Of a stretch of DNA of 64,000 nt, positions 1-9,066 are shown one piece after another. This DNA is from Parafannyhessea umbonata (GTDB taxonomy: Bacteria; Actinomycetota; Coriobacteriia; Coriobacteriales; Atopobiaceae): positions 1 to 64,000 of the forward strand of contig NZ_FOGP01000003.1 in assembly GCF_900111255.1 (NCBI RefSeq). Reading direction: 5' to 3'. Both the position numbers and the translations under genes were made by a program. Numbering within the stretch: the stretch's first letter is position 1; each line of letters starts with the position of its first letter. The notes below the pieces were generated by a model. That model was not told the DNA's origin. It was given only the letters and a program-made list of their open reading frames with translations, and searched no databases.

Positions 1-1
1 C

Positions 2-316
2 GACGGCGCCAGCCCGATACTGCACTCGGACATGGGCTGGCAGTACCAGCAGGCCGGGTGGTGCAACAGGCTGAAGGAGGCGGGCGTCGTGCAGAGCATG
101 TCCCGGAAGGGCAACTGCATCGACAACGGGGCGACCGAGCAGGTGTTCGGCCACCTGAAGGACGAGTTCTTCCGTGACCAGACATGGCCGAGCTTCGACG
201 CGTTCAAGAGGGACCTCGACGCCTACGTCGTCCACTGGAACACGAGGAGGCGTCAGGTTAAGCTGAAGGGACTGACCCCGGAGGAGTTCCGGAATCAGTC
301 CCTGCATGCGGCCTAG
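2..316 (+). CDS. IS3-family transposase orfB, C-terminal part (5' end cut by the window edge)
   Basis: The frame is open from the first bases. It begins with residues ending LHSDMGWQYQ, the IS3-family block that holds the second catalytic Asp of the DDE triad. SRKGNCIDN and EQVFGHLKDEFF follow, carrying the conserved Asn/Glu region, and then the typical C-terminal YVVHWNTRRRQ...LTPEEFR tail. The stop lies inside a GCGGCC/GGCCGC palindrome followed by T-rich sequence. Family members are about 280 aa; about 104 aa are visible. In the complete element it would act with an upstream orfA through programmed frameshifting, which cannot be checked here. Confidence 0.9.
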   Translation, partial: DGASPILHSDMGWQYQQAGWCNRLKEAGVVQSMSRKGNCIDNGATEQVFGHLKDEFFRDQTWPSFDAFKRDLDAYVVHWNTRRRQVKLKGLTPEEFRNQSLHAA

Positions 317-332
317 GCCGCTTTATTTGCCC

Positions 333-356
333 GTCCAAGAACTGGGGCGCAGTTCA
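333..356 (+). repeat. Probable right terminal inverted repeat of the IS element
   Basis: The sequence runs GTCCAAGAACTGGGG then CGCAGTTCA, starting 17 bases after the transposase stop. It resembles right ends of IS150-group elements, which finish in a GCAGTTCA- or GCAGTACA-like terminus. The matching left repeat is outside the window. Confidence 0.55.
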
Positions 357-447
357 CACCTTGGATGGGGGCCGCCTCACCTTGGTCGCGCCCGTGGCCC
401 CTTGCGTTCCTTGCTTGCAAGCGCCTTTTGCCCGCGGTTCCCTGGCC

Positions 448-1368
448 CTACTCGTTCTGCTCGAGGAAGCCCTCCACGACGGCGCCAAAACGTTCCTGCT
501 GCTCGCCGTGGACCCAGTGAGTGCCGTCCTTGAAGAGCTCCCAGCGCGCGCCGGGGATGCCGTCGGCGATCTGCTTTGCGATGATCGGCGTGCACTCGTC
601 GGCCGCACCCGAGGTGACCAGGGTCGGGACGTCAATCTGCCCCAGCTGGTCGACCACGCTCCAGTGCGAGAGCGCGCCCGTGACGACGAACTCGCTCATG
701 CCCTGCATGAAGTGGTAGCACTGGTCGCCCACTGGGTCTGGCGGCGTGACGTCCTCGGGACGAAGCGCCTCGCTGGGGTTGAGCGAGACGTGGCGGCGAT
801 AGTACTCCGCGGCCGCGGCCTTGACTTCGGGCCGCTCGTAGTCACCGTCGACATCCGCCTGCTCGAGCGCCTCCCTCATCTGCTGGGGAAGGTAGCTCCT
901 CAGACGGATCGCCTCGCTGAGCCAGAGGTCCATGTCAGCCGGGGAGCTCGAGACCGTCATCGAGGCGAGGCCCTCGTGGCCGAAGCCGTGCCACGGCTCG
1001 CCAATGGCGTACATCATCGCCAGCATGCCGCCCCAGCTCTGCCCGAGGGCGTGCAGGCGGTCCCATCCATAGTGCTCCGCAAGGTACGAGCGGACGCAGC
1101 TGAGCTCCTCCAGGAAGAACGAGCAGCCCCACTTGTCGGGAAGAGACGGCGTCTTCGAGTTGCCGCACGAGAGCTGGTCGTAGTAGACGACGGCACGCCC
1201 GTACTTTTGCGCGATTATGTCGAGCGGCCGCAGGTAGTAATGCGAGGCGCCCGGGCCGCCGTGGATCACCAGGAGCGGGAGCCTTCCCGGCTCGCACTCC
1301 CCCACGACGCGGTAGTACGTCTGGTATCCCGCAAACGGGATGTAGCCTTCTTCTATCTTCATGGGCAT
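448..1368 (-). CDS. pip: Proline iminopeptidase (alpha/beta hydrolase, S33 family)
   Basis: Cytoplasmic exopeptidase that removes N-terminal proline from peptides. The 306-residue protein carries the oxyanion block HGGPG (about residues 36-40) and the nucleophile elbow GQSWGG (Ser about 111). A later TSGAADECTP supplies the likely catalytic Asp, and DGTHWVHGE supplies the His. This is the arrangement of the Bacillus coagulans-type proline-specific peptidases. The ATG at 1368 is chosen over an in-frame GTG nine bases upstream and an ATG six bases downstream; the choice is not firm. It is monocistronic on the minus strand and fits the many peptidases elsewhere in the window. Exact peptide specificity cannot be read from sequence. 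Confidence 0.85.
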   Translation of the reverse strand: MPMKIEEGYIPFAGYQTYYRVVGECEPGRLPLLVIHGGPGASHYYLRPLDIIAQKYGRAVVYYDQLSCGNSKTPSLPDKWGCSFFLEELSCVRSYLAEHYGWDRLHALGQSWGGMLAMMYAIGEPWHGFGHEGLASMTVSSSPADMDLWLSEAIRLRSYLPQQMREALEQADVDGDYERPEVKAAAAEYYRRHVSLNPSEALRPEDVTPPDPVGDQCYHFMQGMSEFVVTGALSHWSVVDQLGQIDVPTLVTSGAADECTPIIAKQIADGIPGARWELFKDGTHWVHGEQQERFGAVVEGFLEQNE

Positions 1369-1492
1369 GTTCCCCACGTGTCGAGACGGTTACGTTCTTC
1401 TTATCATAACGCGAGGTAGATGCCCTTATTTATAGCCCTATCCGAACTGTCGCTATCACGTAACGCAAACGCGCGACAACACGTTTTGCGGC

Positions 1493-1503
1493 CGAGAAGT
1501 ACC
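1493..1503 (-). repeat. 3' motif copy 1 (GGTACTTCTCG) at the hisI stop
   Basis: On the coding strand the motif GGTACTTCTCG starts on the last base of the hisI stop codon. It is one of six copies of GGYACTTCTYG or a close variant found just downstream of genes, each in the orientation of the gene it follows. Confidence 0.5.
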
Positions 1504-1898
1504 TAGCCCTCGCGCCTGATGGCGCGGAACATGCAGCTGCGGTGCCCGGTGTGGCAGGCGGGACCCGGCGAGTCGACGACAGCCAGCAGCGTGTCGCCGT
1601 CGCAGTCGACCAGGAGCGCCTTAAGCTGCTGCACGTTGCCCGAGGTGGCACCCTTGTTCCAGAGCTCCGAGCGGCTGCGCGACCAGAACCAGGTCGTGCC
1701 CGTCTGAAGCGTCAGGCGCAGCGACTCCTGGTTCATCCACGCAACCATGAGCACCTCGCCGGTGCCGTGCTGCTGGACCACGCAGGGCACAAGCCCCCTT
1801 TGGTCGAACTTGATGCCCGCGGCGTCGAGGTCGACCAGCTCGAGCGGCTCTCCCGCGTAGCACAGCTTCGCATCCGATGGCAAAGTCTCGTCTGACAT
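1503..1898 (-). CDS. hisI: Phosphoribosyl-AMP cyclohydrolase
   Basis: Hydrolyses the adenine ring of PR-AMP, the third step of histidine synthesis. The 131-aa protein shows the metal-binding DCDGD and the [13 protein letters not shown] block with its conserved Cys and His. It has only the cyclohydrolase domain: no phosphoribosyl-ATP pyrophosphatase (HisE) domain is attached and no separate hisE lies in the window. It is the last gene of the his operon, 26 bases after hisF, with AGAGAAGGG six bases before the ATG. Confidence 0.95.
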   Translation of the reverse strand: MSDETLPSDAKLCYAGEPLELVDLDAAGIKFDQRGLVPCVVQQHGTGEVLMVAWMNQESLRLTLQTGTTWFWSRSRSELWNKGATSGNVQQLKALLVDCDGDTLLAVVDSPGPACHTGHRSCMFRAIRREG

Positions 1899-1924
1899 GG
1901 CATGCCCTTCTCTCTAGAAGCCTC

Positions 1925-2692
1925 TTAGAAGTCCAGGCGCACGGGAATGCCCTGTGACGCCATGTACTCCTTGACTTGGCGGATCGAGAACGTGCCGAAG
2001 TGGAAGACCGATGCGGCCAGGACCGCGTCCGCCTCGCCCTCGATGATGCCCTCGGCAAAGTGCTCGAGCGTGCCGACGCCACCCGAGGCGATGACGGGGA
2101 TGGGGACGGCGCGGGCCACGGCGCGCGTCAGGGCGAGGTCGAAACCCTCCTTGGTGCCATCACGGTCCATGCTAGTCAGCAGGATCTCGCCAGCGCCGCG
2201 ACGCGCGGCCTCCGTGGCCCATTCGACGGCGTCGATGCCGGTGGCAACACGACCGCCCGCCAGGTAGACCTCCCACTTGTCGACCGTACCCTGGCGCTTT
2301 GCGTCGATCGCGCAGATGACCGCCTGGCTGCCGAAGGCCGTGGCGGCCGCGGTAATGAGCGCGGGGTCCTTGATGGCCGCGGAGTTGACGGACACCTTGT
2401 CCGCACCGACCGAGATCATCTTGCGCATGCCCGCGACGTCGCGAAAGCCACCTCCCACGGTGTAGGGAATGCGCAGCTCCTGGGCTGCGCGGCTGGCAAG
2501 GTCAATGGTCGTCCTGCGATCGTCCGAGGTCGCCGTGATGTCGAGGAAGACGACCTCGTCAGCGCCCTCCCGGTCGTAGACGCGCGCGAGCTCGACGGGG
2601 TCGCCGGCATCGCGCAGGTCGACGAAGTTGACGCCCTTGACGACGCGACCGTCCTTCACGTCCAGGCAGGGTATGACTCGCTTGGTAAGCAT
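1925..2692 (-). CDS. hisF: Imidazole glycerol phosphate synthase, cyclase subunit
   Basis: Partner of HisH. It closes the imidazole ring, using ammonia delivered from HisH, to give IGP and AICAR. The 255-aa TIM barrel begins [20 protein letters not shown], carrying the catalytic Asp of the CLDV motif. It holds the phosphate-binding VGGGFRD and [11 protein letters not shown] segments and the second catalytic Asp in LLTSMDRDG. The start is supported by AAGGAG four bases upstream. It follows hisA by 11 bases. Confidence 0.97.
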   Translation of the reverse strand: MLTKRVIPCLDVKDGRVVKGVNFVDLRDAGDPVELARVYDREGADEVVFLDITATSDDRRTTIDLASRAAQELRIPYTVGGGFRDVAGMRKMISVGADKVSVNSAAIKDPALITAAATAFGSQAVICAIDAKRQGTVDKWEVYLAGGRVATGIDAVEWATEAARRGAGEILLTSMDRDGTKEGFDLALTRAVARAVPIPVIASGGVGTLEHFAEGIIEGEADAVLAASVFHFGTFSIRQVKEYMASQGIPVRLDF

Positions 2693-2703
2693 GTGGCTCC
2701 TTC

Positions 2704-3441
2704 CTACAGGGCCGCCGCGAGGGCATCCTCGAGCGTGAAGTTCCCCTCGTAGAGTGCGCGGCCGGTGATGGCCCCCTCGATCACGTCGTTGCCGGCGGCG
2801 GCACAGGCGCGGATGTCGTCCAGGCTCGCAATGCCGCCCGAGGCGACCACCGGGAAGCCCGCGACGCGCGAGATGCGCCGGTACGCCTCGACGTCGATGC
2901 CCGTCTGCATGCCGTCACGGGCGATGTCGGTATAGACGAGGTGCCTGAAGCCCTGGTCGCGCAGGTCTGCGACGAGGGTCTCGGCCGAGACGCCTTCGCC
3001 CTCGCGCCAGCCGTCGACGCGCACCTCGCCGTCGCGGGCGGCGACATCGGCCACCACGTAGTCGGCGAAGTCGCGGGCGGCAGCCTCGCTGAAGGCGGGG
3101 TCGCGCACGAGCGCCGTGCCGATGGCGATGCGCTTGGCGCCGGCGTCGACCAGACGCTCGATTGCCGCCATGTCACGCACGCCGCCGCCGGTGTCCACAC
3201 TTATCCCCTCGACGGAGCAGATTGCGGCAATGGCGCGCGCATTCTTCTGCCTCGCGTCGGCGTCCTCGCGAAAGGCCGCCGAAAGGTCGACGACGTGGAC
3301 CCAGTGGGCACCGCGCGCCGCGAAGTCGCGCGCGACGGCCACCGGGTCGTCGGAGTAAACGTCCATCTTCGAGCGGTCGCCGCGCTGCAGGCGCACCACC
3401 TGGCCGGCAACCAGGTCGATTGCGGGAAAGAGAATCACCAC
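2704..3441 (-). CDS. hisA: ProFAR isomerase (HisA)
   Basis: Amadori-type isomerisation of ProFAR to PRFAR, the substrate of HisHF. The 245-aa TIM barrel starts [18 protein letters not shown] with catalytic Asp in AIDL. It shows [20 protein letters not shown] (second catalytic Asp) and [13 protein letters not shown]. Translation starts at a GTG whose first base is the last base of the hisH TAG stop, so the two genes are coupled. Other actinobacteria use a bifunctional HisA/TrpF (PriA); whether this protein also has TrpF activity cannot be told from sequence alone. Confidence 0.95.
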   Translation of the reverse strand: MVILFPAIDLVAGQVVRLQRGDRSKMDVYSDDPVAVARDFAARGAHWVHVVDLSAAFREDADARQKNARAIAAICSVEGISVDTGGGVRDMAAIERLVDAGAKRIAIGTALVRDPAFSEAAARDFADYVVADVAARDGEVRVDGWREGEGVSAETLVADLRDQGFRHLVYTDIARDGMQTGIDVEAYRRISRVAGFPVVASGGIASLDDIRACAAAGNDVIEGAITGRALYEGNFTLEDALAAAL

Positions 3442-4118
3442 TACCCCCTGACGACGTTAACGAAGTTGTGCAGGATGACCTTGCCCGTACGCGAGGACTT
3501 CTCGGGATGGAACTGCACTCCAAAGACGTTGTCGGCCCACACGCCAGACGCGAAGCTGCGCGCGTAGTGCGTGACGGTCGCGACGATGCCGGGGTCGACG
3601 TCGTCGTCAAGCGCGTAGGAGTGCGTGAAGTAGAGGTTGGCGCCCTCGGGAACGTCCACGAACAGCGGGCAGCGATGGCCGTGGTCGGTCATGTGCGCCT
3701 GGTCCCAGCCCACGTGGGGCACTTTGAGTCGCGTCGACTCCAGGCGCGTTGCCGAGCCCTTAAGCAGACCCAGGCCACTCACCCACTGGTCGTCACCCGC
3801 CGCCTTGTCCGCGTCCCCGGATTCGGCCGAGCGCTCGTTGCCACGCTCGAACAGCAAGTGAAGTCCCAGGCAGATGCCCAGGAAGGGTTTGCCGGCCCGC
3901 ACGGCCTCGACCACGGCGTCGGCCTGGCCGGACTCGCGCATGTAGGCCATCGCGTCCTCGAAGGCACCGACGCCCGGCAGGATGACGGCGCGCGCGGCAG
4001 CGATGTCGACGGGGTCGTCAGACACGCAGACGCTGCCACCCACCTCGTCGACCGCGCGGGCGACGCTCTGCAGGTTTCCCTTGTGGTAGTCGACCACCAC
4101 GATGTCGCCGCTCAGCAT
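3441..4118 (-). CDS. hisH: Imidazole glycerol phosphate synthase, glutamine amidotransferase subunit
   Basis: Class I glutaminase that feeds ammonia to HisF. The 225-aa protein carries the nucleophile in FLGICLGLHLLFE and the His/Glu pair in GVQFHPEKSS. The sequence starts [15 protein letters not shown], typical for HisH. The ATG overlaps the hisB TAA stop by one base (TAATG) and the stop overlaps the hisA GTG by one base. A loop of about 10 residues rich in Asp, Glu and Ser (around residues 95-110) is slightly longer than usual. Confidence 0.97.
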   Translation of the reverse strand: MLSGDIVVVDYHKGNLQSVARAVDEVGGSVCVSDDPVDIAAARAVILPGVGAFEDAMAYMRESGQADAVVEAVRAGKPFLGICLGLHLLFERGNERSAESGDADKAAGDDQWVSGLGLLKGSATRLESTRLKVPHVGWDQAHMTDHGHRCPLFVDVPEGANLYFTHSYALDDDVDPGIVATVTHYARSFASGVWADNVFGVQFHPEKSSRTGKVILHNFVNVVRG

Positions 4119-4705
4119 TAGAGGCTCCCCTTGGTCGACGGGATGTCATCGTTTCTTGGATCGAACTCGACGGCGGCGCGCAGCGCACGGGCAACCGCCT
4201 TGAAGGCGCACTCGAGCGTGTGGTGCGCGTTCTGCCCGGCAATCTTGCGCACGTGCAGGGTGATGCCCGCGTCGCGTGCGAAGCCCGCGAAGAACTCGTG
4301 GCCGAGCTCGGTGTCGAAGTTGCCCACCTTCTGAGCTTCGATGGGAACGTCCCAGTAGAGCTCACCGCGGCCGCTGATATCGATGGCCGCAAGCACCAGC
4401 GCCTCGTCCATGGGAACCGTCGCATCCGAGAAGCGCTTGATGCCGCGCTTGTCGCCCAGGGCCTGGGCCACGGCCTGTCCCAGCACGATGCCCACGTCCT
4501 CCACGGTATGGTGGTCGTCCACCCAGGTGTCGCCCTCGGCGCGGACGCTCAGGTCACACAGCGAGTGGCGACCCAGTGCGTTGAGCATGTGGTCGAAGAA
4601 GCCCACTCCCGTCTGGATGTCGCAGCTCCCGCTGCCGTCCAGGTCGATCGTGACCGTGATGTCGGTCTCCCCCGTCGTGCGGGAGACGGTTGCGATGCGA
4701 TCCAT
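4118..4705 (-). CDS. hisB: Imidazoleglycerol-phosphate dehydratase
   Basis: Mn-dependent dehydration of IGP to imidazole acetol phosphate. The 195-aa monofunctional form has the two metal-binding repeats [11 protein letters not shown] and [12 protein letters not shown], plus GVGFFDHML. There is no N-terminal histidinol-phosphatase domain, so that enzyme must be encoded elsewhere. The frame stays open 28 codons upstream, but the ATG in TAATG, overlapping the hisC stop, gives the family-like N-terminus [15 protein letters not shown] and is chosen. Confidence 0.96.
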   Translation of the reverse strand: MDRIATVSRTTGETDITVTIDLDGSGSCDIQTGVGFFDHMLNALGRHSLCDLSVRAEGDTWVDDHHTVEDVGIVLGQAVAQALGDKRGIKRFSDATVPMDEALVLAAIDISGRGELYWDVPIEAQKVGNFDTELGHEFFAGFARDAGITLHVRKIAGQNAHHTLECAFKAVARALRAAVEFDPRNDDIPSTKGSL

Positions 4706-5805
4706 TAGCGCTCCTCTCCAACAAGCGTCGACAGTGCGTCGAGCACGGCGTCGTTTTCCTCCGGCGTGCCCACGGTGATGCGCAGGCACCCCTCAAGACC
4801 CGGCGCGGACGAGAAGTCCCTCACCAGGATAGAGAACTCGTCCCTTAGGCGGCGGCGCACCCGAGCCGCATCGGGCACACGCACCAGCATGAAGTTGGCC
4901 TCGCTGGGCCACACGCGCACGCCACGGGAGGCCAGCTGGCCCAGCCCCTGGGCAAGACGTTCGCGCTCCTCGCGGATCTTCTGGATCGTGGGCTCGAACG
5001 ACGCGCGGCCGCGCACCGCCGCGAGCGCCGCGGCCTGCGAGTACACGTTGACCGAATAGGGCTGGCGCACCGCGGCCAGCGCGCCGGAAATGGAGGGGCT
5101 GCACAGCAGGTAGCCAATGCGCGCGCCCGCCAGGCAAAACGCCTTCGACAGCGTGTGCAGGACGGCAAGGTTCTCGAACTCGCCCAGAAGCGGCGCGGCG
5201 CTCGAGCCCTCGGGGGCAAACTCCATGTAGGCCTCGTCCAACAGGACGATGCCGGGGCACGCCTGGCAGAGCCGGCGCGCGTCCTCGACAGAGAACAGGT
5301 CGCCCGTGGGGTTGTTGGGCGAGGTGACTATCACCAGGCTCGCCGTGCGCGCCGCCTCGACCAGAGCGTCAACGTCGATCGCGAACGTGTCGCTGTCACG
5401 CGGGACGTCGACCACCTGGGTCTCGACCAACTCTGCGTACAGGCGGTAGACCGTAAACGTCGGCGGCACGTTGGCCAGCACGTGACCTTGCCCGCCAAAG
5501 GCAAGAAACAGGTTAAAGAGCAGCTCGTCGCCACCGTTGCCCACGATCACCTGCGATGGGGCAACACCGTGCCACGCAGCGAGCTCAGCGCGCAGCTCGT
5601 CCGAGAGCGGCTGCGGGTAGCGGTTGGCGCTCACCGCGCACAGCGCCTCGTTCACCTTTGCGCGCACGTCATCGGGCATTCCATAGGTGTTCTCGTTGGC
5701 CGAAAGGTTGATGCGCGACGGCGTGAACGCAGGGTCGTATGGCTCGAGGGCCGCCGCACTCGGGCGCATGGCCGCGCGGATGCTGTCTGATATTGCTTGG
5801 GACAT
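4705..5805 (-). CDS. hisC: Histidinol-phosphate aminotransferase
   Basis: PLP-dependent transamination of imidazole acetol phosphate with glutamate. The 366-aa protein shows the fold-type I landmarks [26 protein letters not shown] and the Schiff-base Lys in [16 protein letters not shown]. The start [17 protein letters not shown] is set by a near-perfect AGGAGGTCACCACAG leader. The frame is also open for 27 codons upstream to a GTG, with a composition unlike the family, so this extension is rejected. It lies 96 bases after hisD and overlaps hisB by one base. Confidence 0.96.
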   Translation of the reverse strand: MSQAISDSIRAAMRPSAAALEPYDPAFTPSRINLSANENTYGMPDDVRAKVNEALCAVSANRYPQPLSDELRAELAAWHGVAPSQVIVGNGGDELLFNLFLAFGGQGHVLANVPPTFTVYRLYAELVETQVVDVPRDSDTFAIDVDALVEAARTASLVIVTSPNNPTGDLFSVEDARRLCQACPGIVLLDEAYMEFAPEGSSAAPLLGEFENLAVLHTLSKAFCLAGARIGYLLCSPSISGALAAVRQPYSVNVYSQAAALAAVRGRASFEPTIQKIREERERLAQGLGQLASRGVRVWPSEANFMLVRVPDAARVRRRLRDEFSILVRDFSSAPGLEGCLRITVGTPEENDAVLDALSTLVGEER

Positions 5806-5874
5806 CTGTGGTGACCTCCTTGTGGGCGTCTGGTCGCATCGTGGGCTCCCTCGCCGCATCCCCTCGACCTTCGC

Positions 5875-5885
5875 CGAGAAGTGCA
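5875..5885 (-). repeat. 3' motif copy 2 (TGCACTTCTCG) after hisD
   Basis: It lies 16 bases past the hisD stop, inside the only long gap of the his operon (hisD-hisC), and is oriented with the operon. It differs from the commonest form at the first base. Confidence 0.45.
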
Positions 5886-5901
5886 CGCGGCCGTCGTCGT
5901 C

Positions 5902-7287
5902 CTACAGCCTGGGCACGCCCGGTTCGTCGAGCTTGCGGGGCCAGGCGCACTCCATGGCACCCTCACAGGCCTTGGCGGAGTCCGCGAACGCCTGACCGCC
6001 CTCGTCAAGCAACCTCATGCGCATGCCGACGGAGAGCGCGTGCGCCCAGAGCCCCTCGGCCTGAGCCATCGCCTGGACGGCGGGACCGTCGGCGCGCAGT
6101 CCCTCGGGACTGTAGCTGATGACGCTCGAGCGCTTGGTGAAGTCATACACGCCCAGGGGGCTCGAGAACCTGGCCGTGCCACCGGTGGGCAGCGTGTGGT
6201 TGGGACCGGCAACGTAGTCGCCCAGGGGCTCAGAGCTCCAGGCGCCCACGAAGATCGCGCCTGCGTTGCGCACCTTGCCCACGAGCGAAAACGCATCCGC
6301 GCAGTGAAGCTCGAGGTGCTCGGGCGCGACGACGTTCATCGCGTCGATGGCCTCGTCGAGCGTGTCGCACACCACGATCAGACCGTTGTCGTCGAGCGAG
6401 GCGCGCGTGATCTTCTCGCGCGGGCTCTGCGAGACCAGCGCCTCGACCGCCTGGAGCACGCGGCCGGGAAGCTCCTCGTCGCAGGTCACCAGGTAGCAGG
6501 CTGCCATGGGGTCGTGCTCTGCCTGCGCCATGAGGTCGGCCGCAACCACCGCGGGGTCGGCCGTGGCATCGGCGAGGATGCCGACCTCGGAGGGGCCGGC
6601 AACCATGTCGATCCCGACGTCTCCGGACACGTAGCGCTTGGCGGCGGCGACGAACGCGTTGCCGGGACCCACGATCTTCTCGACCGCAGGAATGGATTCG
6701 GTGCCATAGGCGGCCGCGGCGATTGCCTGGGCACCCCCCACCGCGTAGACCTCGTCGACGCCAGCGACGGCCGCGGCGGCGAGGGTGTAGGCGGAAAGCG
6801 AGCCGTCGCGCTGGCGCGGGGTCAGCATGACCACGCGCTCGACGCCGGCGACCTTGGCGGGGATGGAGTCCATGAGGACCGTGGACGGGTACTGGGCGCG
6901 CCCGCCGGGAACGTAGAGCGCCGCCGAGGCGACGGGGGTCACCTTGACGCCCAGGACGGTCCCGTTGGGGCGCGTCATGAACCAGGACTCCTCACGCTCG
7001 CGCTGGTGGAACTCCTCGATCTGCGCGGCGGCCTTCTTGAGCGCCGCGAGGAACTCGGGGTCGACCATGTCGAGCGCACCCTGGATGACAGACTCGTCGA
7101 CGCGGAAGCTCTGGGGGCAGGCCCCGTCGAACTTCAGACAATAGTCGCGCACCGCCTGGTCGCCGCCCTCGCGCACGGCATCCACGATGGCCTGGGCGGA
7201 CTCCATGACCTCGCGGGGCAGGGCACCCTCGCGACGGAGCTCGTCCTTGGTAAGCTGCTGGCCGGCAGAAAGCCTAACGGTCCTCAT
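5902..7287 (-). CDS. hisD: Histidinol dehydrogenase
   Basis: Zn- and NAD-dependent four-electron oxidation of histidinol to histidine, the last two steps of the pathway. The 461-aa protein carries YVPGGRAQYPSTVLM, VGPGNAFVAAAKR, GPSEVGILAD and the substrate/metal block DYVAGPNHTLPTGGTARF. It is about 30 residues longer than many homologues, the excess being a C-terminal tail (ECAWPRKLDEPGVPRL). The ATG, with AGGGGAG upstream, lies 14 bases inside the end of the fused hisZG gene, implying translational coupling. Confidence 0.96.
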   Translation of the reverse strand: MRTVRLSAGQQLTKDELRREGALPREVMESAQAIVDAVREGGDQAVRDYCLKFDGACPQSFRVDESVIQGALDMVDPEFLAALKKAAAQIEEFHQREREESWFMTRPNGTVLGVKVTPVASAALYVPGGRAQYPSTVLMDSIPAKVAGVERVVMLTPRQRDGSLSAYTLAAAAVAGVDEVYAVGGAQAIAAAAYGTESIPAVEKIVGPGNAFVAAAKRYVSGDVGIDMVAGPSEVGILADATADPAVVAADLMAQAEHDPMAACYLVTCDEELPGRVLQAVEALVSQSPREKITRASLDDNGLIVVCDTLDEAIDAMNVVAPEHLELHCADAFSLVGKVRNAGAIFVGAWSSEPLGDYVAGPNHTLPTGGTARFSSPLGVYDFTKRSSVISYSPEGLRADGPAVQAMAQAEGLWAHALSVGMRMRLLDEGGQAFADSAKACEGAMECAWPRKLDEPGVPRL

Positions 7288-8953
7288 TGCTGCTCCCCTC
7301 TTGCGCGCAGGCGCGCTGGAGCCTCTGGGCCAGGTCGCGGATGCGCTCGTCGGAGCGATAGGCCGCCGGACCTGCGAAGAAGCGTGCGGTACATTCCATT
7401 ACCTCGTCGACGACGACGAGGTCGTTCTCCCTGAGCGTGGTCCCCGTGGCGGTGATGTCCACCAGGCGGTCCGTCATGCCGACGATGGGGCCAAGCTCGA
7501 TGTTTCCGTGCAGCTGGACGATGTCGACCTGCTGTCCGATGGAGTCGTAGTAGTTCTGGGTGATGCGCGGGTACTTGGTCGCCACGCGCACGCTGCCACG
7601 CCACGCCGCCGCGGCGTCGGCGTCGCCGGCCTTGCTCGCGGGCTCTGCCACGACGAAACGGCAGGCGCCAAAGTGCAGGTCGACCAGCTGGAGCACGTCG
7701 ATGCCGGCCTCGATGATGGAGTCGTTGCCGCAGATGCCGCAGTCGGCGCCGCCGTGGCCCACGAAGACCGGAGCGTCCTGGGCGCGCACGATGACATACT
7801 CGACGCCCTCGGCGGGAATGATCAGCCTACGACCGGGGTCGCGCAGCTCGTCGACGGGAAGGCCCGCCCGCTCGAGCAGGCGCACGGCGTCCTTGAAGAG
7901 GCCGCCCTTGGGAACCGCGATGCGCAGCGGGCGCTCGGCGTTTCGGGCGCGCGCCGAGACGACGCCAGACTCGCCCTGCTCGCCCAGGACCTCCTGCATG
8001 CATTCGAGCGAGAGCGCAAAGCCGCAGGACGCCACGTCGGGACGGCCCAAGTTCGCCAGGACCGCGTCATAGCGCCCGCCCGAGGCGATGGAGGCAGTCG
8101 TGGCCTCGGAGTACGCCTTGAACACGACGCCCGTGTAGTAGTCGAACGAGTTGATGATCGAGAAGTCAAAGGTCAGACGCTGCTTGGCCCTGGCATCGAG
8201 GCCGGCCACGAGCTCGCGAAGCTCGCGCGTGCCGCGCTCTTCCTCTGCGACGCCCGCCCGGCCCAGCAGCTCGTCGATCTGGTCGAGCACGTCGGCGTCG
8301 CCCGCCAGGCGGCAGATGCCGTGCAGGGCGCTCGCGGCGACGGGAGCCAAGCTCCCCGCCGCGTCAATCAGCTCGTCGAGGCCCACCAGGTCGGAGCCGT
8401 GTACAAGCTCCATCGCCCGGGCTCGGAACTCCTCGCTGGGAGCCGTCGCATCGAGCAGCGCCTTGAGCGGCGTCACCGAGCCGCAGACGATCTTCCACGC
8501 GGGAACCCTCAGGGCAGCAAGCGTCTCGGCCAGAAGGGAGATGACCTCGACCTCGGGGGCAATCCCCTCTCCGCCAAAGAGCTCGACGCCCAGCTGCGTG
8601 AACTGGCGCGGCTGACCCTTGAGCGTGGACTCCTCGCGCACCACCGGCGCGGCGTAACGCAGGCGAACCGGGAGCGACCCGTCCGAGAAGCGCGTGGACA
8701 CCATGCGCGCGATGGGCAGTGTCAGGTCGGGGCGCAGCACCAGCAGGCTGCCGTCGACGTCGAAGAGCTGGAACGGGGTGTTCTGCAGACGGCCGCCACG
8801 GTCGAGCACGGCACGGTCCTCCAGCAGCGGCGTCTCGACGGGAAGGTACCCATGGGACGAGAAGCACGACCTCACGGTCTGCGTGATTCGTTCGCGTGCA
8901 AGGGCCTCGGTGGGAAGGATGTCCCTAAAGCCCCTGGGAGTCCTGGCTAGCAA
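7274..8953 (-). CDS. hisZG: Fused HisZ-HisG: ATP phosphoribosyltransferase, regulatory plus catalytic subunits
   Basis: First enzyme of histidine synthesis (ATP + PRPP to PR-ATP). In one 559-aa frame, a HisRS-like regulatory HisZ domain occupies about residues 3-323 (TPRGFRDILPTEA, LRPDLTLPIARM, REESTLKGQPRQFTQLGVE, FDYYTGVVF, IASGGRYDAVL). After a linker of about 18 residues comes a short-form HisG domain at about 342-553 (LRIAVPKGGLFKDAV, VGHGGADCGICGNDSI, DITATGTTLRENDL). Short-form HisG lacks its own histidine-binding domain and needs HisZ, so the fusion joins obligate partners. The TTG start at 8953 is preferred: it has AGAGGAG six bases upstream and gives a family-like N-terminus. An in-frame GTG at 9019 has poor spacing. 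It heads the operon and overlaps hisD by 14 bases. Confidence 0.93.
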   Translation of the reverse strand: MLARTPRGFRDILPTEALARERITQTVRSCFSSHGYLPVETPLLEDRAVLDRGGRLQNTPFQLFDVDGSLLVLRPDLTLPIARMVSTRFSDGSLPVRLRYAAPVVREESTLKGQPRQFTQLGVELFGGEGIAPEVEVISLLAETLAALRVPAWKIVCGSVTPLKALLDATAPSEEFRARAMELVHGSDLVGLDELIDAAGSLAPVAASALHGICRLAGDADVLDQIDELLGRAGVAEEERGTRELRELVAGLDARAKQRLTFDFSIINSFDYYTGVVFKAYSEATTASIASGGRYDAVLANLGRPDVASCGFALSLECMQEVLGEQGESGVVSARARNAERPLRIAVPKGGLFKDAVRLLERAGLPVDELRDPGRRLIIPAEGVEYVIVRAQDAPVFVGHGGADCGICGNDSIIEAGIDVLQLVDLHFGACRFVVAEPASKAGDADAAAAWRGSVRVATKYPRITQNYYDSIGQQVDIVQLHGNIELGPIVGMTDRLVDITATGTTLRENDLVVVDEVMECTARFFAGPAAYRSDERIRDLAQRLQRACAQEGSSNEDR

Positions 8954-9035
8954 GAGCGTCTCCTCTCGTCCGCCTTGTGAAGTCGCAGGCAGAAGGCTTG
9001 TTGCGAGGTCGTTCCCCACAGCCTCCCGCCCGCTT

Positions 9036-9055
9036 CACTTTAGCGTGCTACAGTG
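9036..9055. promoter_or_regulatory. Imperfect palindrome upstream of the his operon (operator candidate 1)
   Basis: CACTTTAG-CGTG-CTACAGTG: eight-base arms with one mismatch and a four-base centre. It shares ACTTTAGYGTG with the perfect palindrome about 33 bp farther upstream, so the two look like a tandem pair of binding sites for one dimeric regulator, roughly three helical turns apart. Confidence 0.5.
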
Positions 9056-9066
9056 CTTGTGATGGA

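Larger units (their letters stand above)
1..356 (+). mobile_element. Right end of an IS3-family (IS150-group-like) insertion sequence
   Basis: The window opens inside the transposase reading frame. The element appears to end about 40 bases after the transposase stop, at a terminal repeat ending in GCAGTTCA. The left end lies outside the window, so neither the full length nor a target-site duplication can be seen. The group assignment rests on the DDE integrase motifs and on the look of the right end. Confidence 0.7.

Noticed and set aside
308-321. GCGGCCTAGGCCGC palindrome at the transposase stop as a classical terminator
   Set aside because: The loop would be only two bases, or four with a five-bp stem; T-rich sequence follows but the hairpin is weak, so it is mentioned only within the transposase entry.
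5881-7434. Plus-strand frame antisense to hisD
   Set aside because: No motif, no start signal; hisD is complete opposite it.
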